Of a DNA stretch of 64,000 bases, positions 28,160-36,321 are shown piece by piece. The notes beneath the pieces are model-generated. The model ran no database searches and was not told the DNA's origin. It was given only the letters and a program-made list of their open reading frames with translations. Within the stretch, counting starts at the first letter, position 1; every line of letters starts with the position of its first letter. Source of the stretch: Sva-07 sp963829585 (GTDB lineage Bacteria > Actinomycetota > Acidimicrobiia > Acidimicrobiales > Ilumatobacteraceae); contig CAWHJD010000016.1 in NCBI GenBank assembly GCA_963829585.1, positions 186,001 through 250,000 of the forward strand, read 5' to 3'. A program made the position numbers and the translations under genes.

Positions 28160-30034
28160 TCACCCCCCACCGGGGTTCGGGGACCGGCGTCGCGCCGTCA
28201 CGCCGACGTCGACGTCGACGTCGACGTCGGATCGGGCGGCGAGTTCGGCACGCTGCTCGTCGTCGTCGTCGGCCATGGCCGCGAGCACGTCGCGGTAACG
28301 CGGCTCACGGTCGAGCAGTTCCTGGTGCGGACCGGACGGCCACGACCCGGCCGTGGTCGAGCAGCACGACGGTGTCGGCGAGCGCGATGGTGCCGGGCCG
28401 GTGGGCGATGACGATCGTCGTCCGGCCGTCCATCACCGTCGCCATCGCCGACGGATCTCGTGCTCCTTCGACGGGTCGACCGCCGAGGTCGCGTCGTCGA
28501 GGATCAGCACCCGCGGGTCGGCCAGGATCGCCCGGGCGATCGCGATGCGCTGGCGCTGGCCACCCGACAGCGAGAACCCCCGCTCGCCGATGACCGTGTC
28601 GTAGCCCTCGGGCAGGCCCATGATGAAGTCGTGCGCCCCGGCGAGTCGAGCGGCGCGCTCGATCGACTCGCGGTCGGCGTCGGGGTCGGCGAAGGCGATG
28701 TTCGCGGCGACCGTGTCGTGGAACAGGAAGGTGTCCTCGAACACGATGCCGACGGCGCGTCGAACGTCGCGCAGTGGCAGGTCACGGACGTCGACGCCGT
28801 CGATGCGCACCCGGCCCTCGTCGACGTCGTAGAAGCGTACGAGCAGCCTGGCGACCGTCGACTTGCCCGATGCCGGTGGACCCGACGAGCGCAACCGACT
28901 GACCGGGGGCGAGGTCGAGGTCGAATCCGTCGAGCACGGGCTTGGCCGGGTCGTAACCGAACCGGACGTCGTCGGAACTGCACGGCGCCCGCGTGCTCGG
29001 CCGGCAGGCAGCTGGAGCGGGCGCGGCGGATCGGTGATCATCGGGGCCGTGTCGAGCACTTCGTTGACCCGCTCGAGCGCCGCCGCCGGCCCGCTGGCCC
29101 GAACGCGATGGTCATGCCGAGCATGCGCAGCGGCGACACGAGCAGCGCGATGTAGAAGTTGAACTCGACGCAGCTGGCCGACGGTCATCTCGCCGTTGAT
29201 GCACCTGCATGCCACCCACGCCGAGCACCGCGATGAGCCCGAGTTGCGGCAGCAGTTCGATCGCCGGGAGGTACTTGGCACGGATCTGCGCAGCGCTGAT
29301 CGACGCCGTCTGGATGTCGTCGGCCTCCTTGCGGAGCCGGGCCGACTGGACCTCCTCGGCACCGAATCCCTTCACGACGCGCACCCCACTGACGGTCTCC
29401 TCGACCACGGTGGCCAGCTCGCGCCTGCTCCATCTGCACCTGCGAGCACGGCACGCGTGGATCGAGCGCGAGAAGCGCCGGCCGGCGATGTTGACGAACG
29501 GCAGCGGCGCCAGGGCGATGAGGGCGAGTTGCCAGTCGGTCAGGAACAGGATGACCGACGACGGCGATGACCATCGAGAAGTTCGAGATCGGTGATGGGG
29601 ATCATCACCACGAACGACTGGATCTGGTTGAGGTCGCTCGACGAGCGGCTCATCAGCTGACCCGTCTGCGTGCGATCGTGGTAGCCGACGTGCAGCGACA
29701 GGATGTGGTTGAACAGCTGCTCGCGCAGCCTGGTCTCGGTCCAGCGCGCCTCGCGGAATGCGTAGAAGCGACGAAGGGCGGTGAACGTGCCGACGGCCAC
29801 GCCGGCGATGGCGATGAGCGACACCCAGAGCCACAGCATGTCGCTCTGCTCGATGCCGCGATCGATGCTGTAGCGCACGAGCAACGGCACCGACACCTTG
29901 CCGACCATCCACAACAGGCCGATACCGCTGCCGATGATCAGGTTCTTGCGCTGCGCCTTGAGCGTCGTCGACAGCAGCTTCCAGCGCGACGGTGCATCGT
30001 CAGGGCTGATGGCGGGTGGCGCGAACTCACTCAT
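28160..30034 (-). CDS. ABC exporter ATP-binding/permease subunit (many frameshifts)
   Basis: Partner half-transporter of about 620 residues. The N-terminal half is intact (MSEFAPPAISPDDAPSRWKL, IGSGIGLLWMVGKVSVPLLVRYSIDRG, REQLFNHILSLHVGYHDRTQTGQLMSR). Frames then jump between 29580 and 28440, but all blocks are present: LFLTDWQLALIALAPLPFVNIAGRRFSR, VKGFGAEEVQSARLRKEADD, a Walker A region with an inserted base (GKSTVARLLVRFYDVDEG), signature LSGGQRQRIAIARAIL, and Walker B VLILDDATSAVDPSKEHEIR. The C-terminus holds a (Asp-Val)n run coded by a GTCGAC repeat. It exports an unknown substrate, probably lipid, drug or peptide. It follows the ArsC gene by 22 nt and precedes its partner by 3 nt. Confidence 0.77.
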
Positions 30035-30056
30035 CGGGGAACCACCCTCCGCGGAT

Positions 30057-30434
30057 TCAGGTCGATGCCTTGCCCGCGAGCGGCGCGAGGAGTTCGGCCA
30101 CGCGTTCCTTCGGTCGTCCGACGATCGCCTTGTCGGCCGTGACCACCACGGGTCGCTGCAGCAACTGCTTGTGCTTCACGAGCAGTGCGACGATCTGGTC
30201 GTCCGTGCGGGCGTCGTCCTCGGTCAGACCCAACTTCTTCCACATGCTGTCGCGGCGCACGAGCGCGGTCGGCTCGTCCTCCAACTTGGCGATGATCGCC
30301 CGCAGCGTGTCGGCGTCGGGCGGGGTCTTGATGTAGTTCACGATGTCGACGTCGACGCCGAGGTCCTCCGCAATGCGCACGGCATTGACCGACGAGTTTC
30401 AATGGGTGTTGTGGTAGATCGTCGCCACGGCCAT
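30057..30434 (-). CDS. arsC: ArsC-family arsenate reductase with predicted selenocysteine at residue 12
   Basis: From the ATG at 30434 the frame reads MAVATIYHNTH, then TGA (30401-30399), then NSSVNAVRIAEDLG and on to a stop at 30057. This is the ArsC active-site start (IYHNPxCxxS), with the TGA exactly where the catalytic cysteine belongs. Counting TGA as residue 12 puts arginines at 60, 94 and 107, the same numbers as Cys12, Arg60, Arg94 and Arg107 of plasmid R773 ArsC. ALVRRDSMWKKLGL, LLQRPVVVT and VGRPKERV are conserved. A small hairpin with a G in its loop starts 11 nt after the TGA. Translation from the GTG at 30380 would give a catalytically dead fragment. It reduces arsenate to arsenite, or acts as an Spx/ArsC-like thiol protein. 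First gene of an operon with two ABC subunits. Confidence 0.8.
30371..30387 (-). promoter_or_regulatory. bSECIS-like hairpin after the arsC TGA
   Basis: On the minus strand, CAATGC and GCATTG form a perfect 6-bp stem around a CGTGC loop. The loop begins 17 nt after the TGA (that is, after 17 intervening bases) and has G as its second base. Bacterial SECIS elements are expected 16-37 nt from the Sec codon with a G among the first two loop bases, so this fits. The element lies within coding sequence. Confidence 0.6.
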
Positions 30435-30551
30435 GTCGGCGAGGTTACGAGCTGGCCTCCCGGCTGCTCTCATCGGTTGTGACACCCCTGCGGTACCGTG
30501 ACGACGACCGACTCCCCCTTCGATCACCACCGATCATCCGAAGGGGACCTC

Positions 30552-31151
30552 ATGTCTCGCTCCACCCACCGCATTCCACGCGGCTTCGTCGACCCGATCG
30601 AGTCGAGGGCCGACGCGCTCGCCGTGCTCTCACTCGCCGCTCCGTTCGGCCACGACACCATCGCCATCCTGCTCGACGCCGAACGTCGCGGCCTGGGCAT
30701 CTTCGTGGTCACCGGCACCATCGACCCCGACGCCATCTTCCGAATCATCGACGTGTGCATCGACGCGAGGTACACCGAGGTCAGCGGCCTCGTCATCGCC
30801 ACCAGCCGCCCGGGCGGCGACATCCAGCCGGGCGATCGAGGACGATGGAACGAAGCCGCCCTGCAGTGCGCCGGCGGCGGCGTCGAATTGGTCGAGTGGT
30901 TCGTCATCGGCCGGCGCATCACGTGCCCTCGCGAGTTGGTCGGCGACGAGCCCCGGTGGGGTGCATCCCAGCAGTCAACCCTGACTGAGTCCGGCGCGCC
31001 GCCCGAACCTCAGTTCGCCGTACGCGCTCGGCGCTCGGCGGGCGACAACCGCAGACCGGCAGCGCGCAGACGGCGCACCAGCTCGCGACTCTCGACGAAC
31101 TGGGCGCCGGCCTCGAGCAGCTCGGCGCGGTACTCGGCGGGGATGTCGTAG
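30552..31151 (+). CDS. Hypothetical protein (C-terminus uncertain)
   Basis: A protein starting MSRSTHRIPRGFVDPIESRADALAVLSLAAPFGHDTIAILL, with an AAGGGG ribosome binding site before the ATG at 30552. The first 145 residues look like a compact alpha/beta domain (GLGIFVVTGTIDPDAIFRIIDVC, VSGLVIATSRPGGDI); similar proteins occur in actinobacteria without known function. The final 45-50 residues run antisense over the DUF4031 gene and are basic and low-complexity, so the real end may be near 31000, with an unseen sequence error. I cannot assign a family. Confidence 0.55.
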   Translation: MSRSTHRIPRGFVDPIESRADALAVLSLAAPFGHDTIAILLDAERRGLGIFVVTGTIDPDAIFRIIDVCIDARYTEVSGLVIATSRPGGDIQPGDRGRWNEAALQCAGGGVELVEWFVIGRRITCPRELVGDEPRWGASQQSTLTESGAPPEPQFAVRARRSAGDNRRPAARRRRTSSRLSTNWAPASSSSARYSAGMS

Positions 31152-31291
31152 TGGTCGCCCTGGAACCCTCGGCGCGGGATTCCGGTGCGGTCGGCGAACT
31201 CGTGGAGTTCGTCGTAGGAGACGTCGCTCACCAGATGACACCACTTCTTGCCCCGCCACCACCACCGAGCGTCGTCGATCAGGATCGCCAC
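31010..31291 (-). CDS. DUF4031 domain-containing protein
   Basis: A 93-residue protein starting from a GTG: MAILIDDARWWWRGKKWCHLVSDVSYDELHEFADR, with FQGDHYDIPAEYRAELLEAGAQFVESRELVRRLRAAGLR after it. The DDARWWWRGKKWCHLVSD block is diagnostic for DUF4031, a small actinobacterial and proteobacterial family. Function is unknown. The many aromatic residues and the D-D pair suggest a nucleotide- or nucleic-acid-binding fold, but that is speculation. It is divergent from the HD-domain gene, with starts 43 nt apart. Confidence 0.82.
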   Translation of the reverse strand: MAILIDDARWWWRGKKWCHLVSDVSYDELHEFADRTGIPRRGFQGDHYDIPAEYRAELLEAGAQFVESRELVRRLRAAGLRLSPAERRARTAN

Positions 31292-31333
31292 GGCGTCACC
31301 CTGCCACAGACTCGACGATGCCACACTGACGTC

Positions 31334-31957
31334 GTGGCTGCACCCGAACCCGAGTTGGAGCTGGCGTGGCAACGTCACGTCGGCGACGATCGTCGCCTCC
31401 TCGACGCGCTCCTCTCCCGGCATCGCGAGAAGCAACGGCGGTATCACACCGCCATCCACGTGGCATGGGTGATCCGCCACATCGAAGAACTGGCTGTGGA
31501 GGAACACGTCGATCATCTCGACGAGGTGGTCGCCGCGGCCTTCTACCACGACGCCGTGAACGAGCCCACTCATCCGGCCAACGAGCGCGCGAGCGCCCGC
31601 CTGGCCCGGCGTGACCTCGCCACGCTGGGGTGGTCGGACGAGCGCGCCGAGCGCGTCGCGTCGATGATCGAGGCGACCGCCCTCGGAGCTTCGGACACCC
31701 CGACCGGCGACACGGCAATTCTGCTCGACGCCGACCTCGCCATCCTCGGTGCCGATCCGGCCGCCTACTCCGACTACGTCGCGAGCGTGCGCGCCGAGTT
31801 CCGTCATCTCGACGACGACGAATGGCGCATCGGACGCGCCTCGGTGTTGTCGGGATTCGTCGACCGACCTGCGATCTATTCGACGCTCACCGGACGCAGT
31901 CTGTGGGAGCAACGCGCCCGGGCGAACCTCGCCGCGGAACTGGCCGCTCTCAGCTGA
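31334..31957 (+). CDS. Predicted metal-dependent HD-superfamily phosphohydrolase
   Basis: The 207-residue protein fits the COG4339 family of stand-alone HD proteins. Metal-binding histidines and aspartates occur in RRYHTAIHVAWVIRHIEEL, AAAFYHDAVNEP, IEATALGASDTPTGDTAILLDADLAILG and the closing RASVLSGFVDRPAIYST block. The GTG at 31334 is the first start after which homology begins; longer translations are antisense to DUF4031. The natural substrate of this family is not established; nucleotides are likely. It overlaps the convergent MFS gene by 8 bases at the 3' end. Confidence 0.82.
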   Translation: MAAPEPELELAWQRHVGDDRRLLDALLSRHREKQRRYHTAIHVAWVIRHIEELAVEEHVDHLDEVVAAAFYHDAVNEPTHPANERASARLARRDLATLGWSDERAERVASMIEATALGASDTPTGDTAILLDADLAILGADPAAYSDYVASVRAEFRHLDDDEWRIGRASVLSGFVDRPAIYSTLTGRSLWEQRARANLAAELAALS

Positions 31958-33230
31958 CGATGCGGTCGAGATCGACGGGCACGTCGGCCACGGTCCCGCT
32001 CTCGATCTCGTCTTGCACGTTGCCTTCCAGCGCGGCGTAGCCGACGACGGTGGCCAGGGTGACCGCACCCATGCAGGCGATCGCTTGGCGCAACCCGATC
32101 GCCTCGGCGAGCAGCCCGAGCGGTGCCGCGGCGATCCCGAACCCGGCGAAGCTCAGCATCATGAGTGATTGCACCCGGCCCTGGTGGGTGTCCTCGGTCA
32201 TGTTGAGCGCAATGGTGTTGGACAACGACTGGTAGCCGGTGGTTCCCGCACCGACGAAGGCCACCACGACGAATGCAGTGAAGAACACCGGCGACAGCCC
32301 GAGTGCCATCACGCCGAGCCCGAACGCAGTGCCGGAGATGACCATCAGACGCCACACACCCGCCCCGTCGGCACGGCCGGCGAGCGGGACCGCCACGATC
32401 ACCGCGCCGATCGAACTCGCCGACATGATGAGCCCGACCCAGCCGTCGCTGAGGTCGAATTCACCCTTGACGAGCGCTGGGATGAAGGCGACGTAGTTGA
32501 AACCGAACATGATGATCACGAACGAGCTGAGGACGAGCCGACGCAGGTGCGGACGAGCGCCGACGTATCGGATGCCGTCGACGATCTCCGCGAGCGGCTT
32601 CGCCGTCGACGTGGCTCTCGGCTCGGCACCCGGCGGGCACCGCAGCAGCAGCACGAACGCGCCGATCGAGAACAGCGCCGCCACGATGAAGCCGCCGCCG
32701 ATCCCCACGAGCGCGATGCCGGCGAGCACACCGGCCAACGACGGAGCGAACACCCGCGTCCCGTTCATGCTGAGCATCGACAGTGTGATGGCGTTGCCGA
32801 GCTGCTCTCGTCCGACGATCTCCGAGGTGAACGCCACGCGGGTCGGTCCGTAGAAACCGAATGCCAGCCCCTGGACGAGCGAGGCGACGAGCAGCATCCA
32901 GAACTCGACCGTGTCGGTCACGACCACGATGCCCATGACGGTCGCCACGACGAGGATCGCCCCCTGGCTGACGAGCAGCACGCGTCGCTTCGGGAGTCGG
33001 TCCGCAGCCACGCCACCGAGCGGCGTCGACACGAGCAGCGCGAGACCGAAACAGAGATACACGAGGCCGAGCGCGCTCTCGCGTTCGGTCAGGTCCCAGG
33101 CCAGCACGCCGCGCAGCAGGAACTGCATCTGGACCGACATGAACGAGCACGTGCCCGCCCACCACAGTCGCTTGTACGCCGGAATCCGCATCGACGAGAA
33201 CGATGCGGCGAGCCCCAGGCGAGCGGACAT
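31950..33230 (-). CDS. MFS transporter
   Basis: The intact 426-residue carrier has 12 predicted membrane segments. The N-terminal half opens FSSMRIPAYKRLWWAGTCSFMSVQMQFLLRGVLAWDLTERESALGLVY, the loop 2-3 signature is GGVAADRLPKRRVL, and helices 4-5 contain VQGLAFGFYGPTRVAFTSEIV, typical of the MFS_3 (enterobactin exporter-like) group. It is a secondary transporter in the inner membrane; substrate unknown. Unlike the MFS gene at 4895-6290 it is undamaged. The ATG at 33230 lies 72 nt from the stop of the malic enzyme gene upstream on the same strand, so the two could be co-transcribed. Confidence 0.87.
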   Translation of the reverse strand: MSARLGLAASFSSMRIPAYKRLWWAGTCSFMSVQMQFLLRGVLAWDLTERESALGLVYLCFGLALLVSTPLGGVAADRLPKRRVLLVSQGAILVVATVMGIVVVTDTVEFWMLLVASLVQGLAFGFYGPTRVAFTSEIVGREQLGNAITLSMLSMNGTRVFAPSLAGVLAGIALVGIGGGFIVAALFSIGAFVLLLRCPPGAEPRATSTAKPLAEIVDGIRYVGARPHLRRLVLSSFVIIMFGFNYVAFIPALVKGEFDLSDGWVGLIMSASSIGAVIVAVPLAGRADGAGVWRLMVISGTAFGLGVMALGLSPVFFTAFVVVAFVGAGTTGYQSLSNTIALNMTEDTHQGRVQSLMMLSFAGFGIAAAPLGLLAEAIGLRQAIACMGAVTLATVVGYAALEGNVQDEIESGTVADVPVDLDRIVS

Positions 33231-33302
33231 CGCACCACCTTGCCCGACTCGGATCGCTCGATCGTCCTCGGAGACCGACCGCCCGTCAGTGGCGCCGGCG
33301 GA

Positions 33303-34534
33303 TCAGGAGCGGACGTGTCCCTGCGCGATGGCGACCGTGCTCACCGAAGCAGCAATCGCGTCGGCCACTCCCGGCTCGAATGCACCCGGGATGATGCGCT
33401 CCGCGGTCGGCTCCGGCACGAGCGCCGCGAGCGCAGCAGCGGCAGCTCGCTTCATCTCGATCGTGCAGCTTGGTGGCCTGCACGTCGAGCAGTCCCACGG
33501 AACACGCCGGGGAAGGCGAGCACGTTGTTGATCTGGTTCGGGTAGTCACTGCGGCCGGTGGCGATCACCGCCACGTTCGCAGGCATCAGCTCGGGCATCA
33601 CCTCGGGCGTCGGGTTGGCCATGGCGAACACGATGGCGTCGTCGGCCATCTCGGCGAGCCACTCGGGCTGGATGATCCCGGGGCCCGACAGCCCGAGGAG
33701 CACGTCGGCGCCCTGCAGCGCCTCGCGGACACCGCCACGTCGATCGTCACGGTTGCCGTGTGTCGACGAACCACTGCTTGGTCGGCGTGAGGTTCTCGCG
33801 GTCGCGGTGCAGGATGCCGACGCTGTCGACGCCGATGATGTCGCCGGTGCCGTCCGGCCGGCACCGGCGTCGTGGAGCAGTTCGGCAACTGCCACGCCCG
33901 CCGCTCCGGTTCCGACGATGACGACGCGGAGGTCCTCGACCCGCTTGCCGACGACCTCGGCGGCGTTGATCAACGCGGCGAGCGCCACGATGGCCGTGCC
34001 GTGCTGGTCGTCGTGGAACACGGGGATGTCGAGTTCGGCCTGCAGCCGCGCGCTCGATCTCGAAGCACTCCGGCGCCTTGATGTCCTCGAGGTTGATGCC
34101 GCCGAAGGTCGGGGGCGATGGCCTTGCCGATCGCCACCATCTCGTCGACCGTTCGGGCGTTGACGCAGATCGGGTAGGCGTCGACGCCGCCGAACTGCTT
34201 GAACAGCACCGCTTTGCCCTCCATCACCGGCATCGCTGCTTCCGGGCCGATGTCACCGAGGCCGAGCACGGCGGTGCCGTTCGAGAGCACGGCGACGGCG
34301 TTCGACCGACCCGTGAGCGACCAGACACGTGACGGCTCGTCGGCGATGGCCTGCGACACGCGGCCCGACACCAGGGGTGTAGGCGAGCGAGAGATCCTCG
34401 GGACCGTTGATCGGCACCCGCGAGGCGATCGACAGCTTGCCGCCCCGGTGGAGTTCGAAGGCCGGGTCGTCGGCGTACGGATCGGTCATCTCGATGCCGT
34501 CGGGGATGGGTGTCTCGGTCGAGGTGCTGGTCAT
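33303..34534 (-). CDS. NAD(P)-dependent malic enzyme (several frameshifts)
   Basis: About 405 residues after repair, matching the short bacterial malic enzymes. From the ATG at 34534 (AAGGA ribosome binding site): HRGGKLSIASRVPINGPEDLSLAYTPGV, the catalytic tyrosine being in AYTPGV; then VLSNGTAVLGLGDIGPEAAMPVMEGKAVLFKQFGGVDAYPICVN, FHDDQHGTAIVALAALINAAEVVGK (metal-binding), VVIVGTGAAGVAVAELL (NAD-binding), ANPTPEVMPELMP, and IATGRSDYPNQINNVLAFPGVFRG. The end reads ERIIPGAFEPGVADAIAASVSTVAIAQGHVRS after correction. About six single-base insertions separate these blocks. It converts malate to pyruvate and CO2 in the cytoplasm. Confidence 0.82.
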
Positions 34535-34563
34535 GGTCGGTCCTTGGGGTGTGGTGAGCAGGG

Positions 34564-34770
34564 TCACCGGAGACCGACAGCGCAGGCCCGCCGCCGGTTT
34601 CCGGCTGGTCGGGCGAGTTCGACGACGCTCAGCGTCGCCGCTGGGCTCGTGTCCCCCGCCTGACCCGTACCGGAATGAGTACGGGTGCGGGGCCGCGTGC
34701 TGCCAGCTGCTGCACCTGCTGCCGCTACGAGAGCAGCAATGGCGGCAATGGCAATGAGCACGATGACCAC
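34564..34770 (-). CDS. Putative small single-pass membrane protein
   Basis: A 68-codon frame beginning VVIVLIAIAAIAALVAAAGAAAGS, one strong membrane helix, then a basic Thr/Arg-rich tail. It lies 29 nt upstream of malic enzyme on the same strand. There is no clear homology and the tail is low complexity, so this may be chance; the helix and absence of another gene in the 270-nt space are the only support. Confidence 0.3.
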   Translation of the reverse strand: MVIVLIAIAAIAALVAAAGAAAGSTRPRTRTHSGTGQAGDTSPAATLSVVELARPAGNRRRACAVGLR

Positions 34771-34808
34771 CCTACACGTCCTGCTCTGCGATGTGGTTCA
34801 CTGATCCC

Positions 34809-35101
34809 ATGACCGACCTCGAAACGATGCCCGTCGAACGCGTCGATGTCGACACCGACGAGACCACCGAGACGGGCGAACCGATCGTGTGCCCACATCG
34901 TCAAGACCAAGCGCGGGCGAGAATGCCGCAGCCGTCGTTCTGGAGGCCCGCGTGATGGGGACACCGATCGAGGCCCTGTGCGGATTCGTGTGGGTGCCGT
35001 CACGCGACCCGAAGCAGCTGCCGGTGTGCGAGAAGTGCAAGAGCGTCTACGAGATGTACAAGGCGTTCAACGACGGCCTGCGCGACATGCCGAACGACTG
35101 A
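34809..35101 (+). CDS. DUF3039 domain protein (two frameshifts)
   Basis: Reconstructed product of about 96 residues: acidic head MTDLETMPVERVDVDTDETTETGEPIVC, then HIVKTKRGENAAAVVLEARVMGTPIEALCGFVWVPSRDPKQLPVCEKCKSVYEMY. The GTPIEALCGFVWVPSRDPKQLPVCxxC block is diagnostic for DUF3039, a small actinobacterial family with four or five cysteines that probably bind zinc. One extra base near 34893 and another near 34917 break the frame. The conserved cysteines are all present once these are removed. Function unknown. A NUDIX gene follows after 11 nt. Confidence 0.75.
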
Positions 35102-35112
35102 CCCGTCGTCCG

Positions 35113-35605
35113 ATGACCGAACTGCGCATCCGTCAGGCTGTTCGCGCGCTGCTCGTCACCCCCGATCGCCACGTCCTGCTGGTGCGCTTCGAGTTCCCCA
35201 CGCGCACCGTCTGGTCGCTGCCGGGCGGCGGCATCGATCCGGGCGAGACCCACCTCGAAGCGCTGCATCGGGAGCTCGATCGAGGAGGTGGGGCTCCACG
35301 ATCCGGTCGTCGGTGCGCACGTCTGGAACCGTGAACACATCATCCCCCACGAGGACGGCCTCTGGGACGGCCAGCAGGATCGCTACTACGTCGTCGAGGC
35401 GACCGAGCGGTTCGAGCCGACCCCGGCGCTGTCCTGGGAGCAGTTGCGAGCCGAACGACTCCACGAACTTCGTTGGTGGCACATCGACGACATCGAGTCG
35501 GCGACCACCGACGGCACCTGGTTCGCTCCCCGCCAACTCGGTTCGCTGCTGCGCCGGCTGGCCGCCGACGGCCCCCCGACCCCCCCGATCGACACCGGCA
35601 TCTGA
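35113..35605 (+). CDS. NUDIX hydrolase (one frameshift)
   Basis: About 163 residues: MTELRIRQAVRALLVTPDRHVLLVRFEF, then a NUDIX box GGGIDPGETHLEALHREL-x-EEVGL (G-x5-E-x7-R-E-U-x-E-E-x-G-U), then a DYxxEATxRFEPTP-like region and WWHIDDI. One surplus base near 35278 (GAGCTCGATCGAG for GAGCTGATCGAG) splits the box; without it the motif is perfect. NUDIX enzymes hydrolyse nucleoside diphosphates linked to another moiety, using Mg2+. The tryptophan-rich C-terminal half resembles ADP-ribose/NADH-type members, but the substrate is not determined. It follows the DUF3039 gene by 11 nt on the same strand and converges with vapC. Confidence 0.8.
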
Positions 35606-35618
35606 CCGGTCGGGGCGG

Positions 35619-36025
35619 TCAATCGGGCGCAATGAGCTGAATGGTCGGGAAGTACGAGCGTTGACGATCCGGATCACGTGTCAGCAGCGTGAGGTCTGCC
35701 ACGGCGGCGTGCGCGCCGATGAAGAAATCCGGCAGGGTGGAAGTCCGCTGCCACCACGACGGCGATATTCGACGAACGCCTTCGCGGCGAGGAACGACGC
35801 CGTCCAGGGCAGCGCTGCTCGTCGATAGTCCTCGGCCGGGAGCGCATCGTCGAGATCCTCGATCCTGGTGAAGCGGACCGACACCTCCGCGTAGATGACC
35901 GGGTTGATTGCCAGCGGACCGTTCTCCGCTGCCTAGGCCAAACGGTCCGACGACCATCTGCCCCAGGTCGGATCGTCGGTCAGGATGTCGAGTAGGACAC
36001 TGCTGTCGACGAGAGTGATGGGCAT
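35619..36025 (-). pseudogene. VapC-like PIN-domain toxin, inactivated
   Basis: From the ATG at 36025: MPITLVDSSVLLDILTDDPTW, the PIN-domain opening with the first acidic residue (Asp7). Then a TAG at 35935-35933 interrupts SSDRLA*AAENGPLAINPVIYAEVSVRF, where homologues usually have glutamate. A frameshift near 35745 separates KAFVEYRRRGGS from TLPDFFIGAHAAVADLTLLTRD, which carries the last acidic residues. With both corrected, all PIN features of a VapC RNase are present. Loss of the toxin with an intact antitoxin is a normal decay route, but the frameshift part may be a sequence error. The TAG cannot be explained by an insertion. Confidence 0.75.
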
Positions 36026-36034
36026 CGGCGACGC

Positions 36035-36260
36035 TCAGCTCCGGGTGAGCGCTATGATCTCGTCGGTGGTCATCGCGACATCACCCCGGCCGTGTAGTTG
36101 TTCGACCAGTCGACGGCCCCGTGTCGGGCCGGATGCGACCTTGCGCACGACGATCACATCGTCGGCGGCTTCGAAAACCACCTCGGTTCCCGCACCGATG
36201 CCGTAGGCATCACGGAGATCCTTGGGGATTCGTGACCTGGCCCTTTTCCGTGACTTGCAT
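36035..36260 (-). CDS. VapB/AbrB-type antitoxin (one frameshift)
   Basis: From the ATG at 36260 the start reads MQVTEKGQVT, then one extra A (ACGAATCCCC) shifts the frame; the corrected protein continues IPKDLRDAYGIGAGTEVVFEAADDVIVVRK and ends DVAMTTDEIIALTRS, about 74 residues. This is the SpoVT/AbrB swapped-hairpin DNA-binding domain (VTEKGQVTIPK is its signature), with a C-terminal toxin-binding tail. It neutralises VapC and represses its own promoter in such pairs. The gene ends 9 nt before the vapC start. Direct repeats in the promoter are its likely binding sites. Confidence 0.8.
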
Positions 36261-36270
36261 GATGCGATCA

Positions 36271-36315
36271 TATGGTACGACTCCAACAAGTATGACTCTT
36301 ACAAGTATGACTCGT
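36271..36315. promoter_or_regulatory. Triplicated 15-bp repeats in the vapBC promoter
   Basis: Three direct repeats with core GTA(T/C)GACTC occur at exact 15-bp spacing (36271-36285, 36286-36300, 36301-36315); the last two are identical over ACAAGTATGACTC. They lie just upstream of the antitoxin start. The antitoxin is of the AbrB type, which binds DNA as a dimer, so this is a plausible autoregulatory operator. A TATGAT overlapping the proximal end could be the -10 element of a short-leader promoter. Confidence 0.5.
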
Positions 36316-36321
36316 ACTCGC

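Noticed and set aside
28200..28232. GTCGAC microsatellite as a regulatory element
   Set aside because: It lies in the coding end of the ABC subunit and encodes Asp-Val repeats; simple slippage explains it.
26320..30034. ABC exporter pair as true pseudogenes or programmed frameshifting
   Set aside because: Each break is a single extra base at different contexts with no slippery motif, and conserved motifs are intact; sequence error is simpler.
35933..35935. TAG in vapC as a recoded amino acid
   Set aside because: It sits at an ordinary glutamate-like position, there is no pyrrolysine context, and the gene has a second defect.
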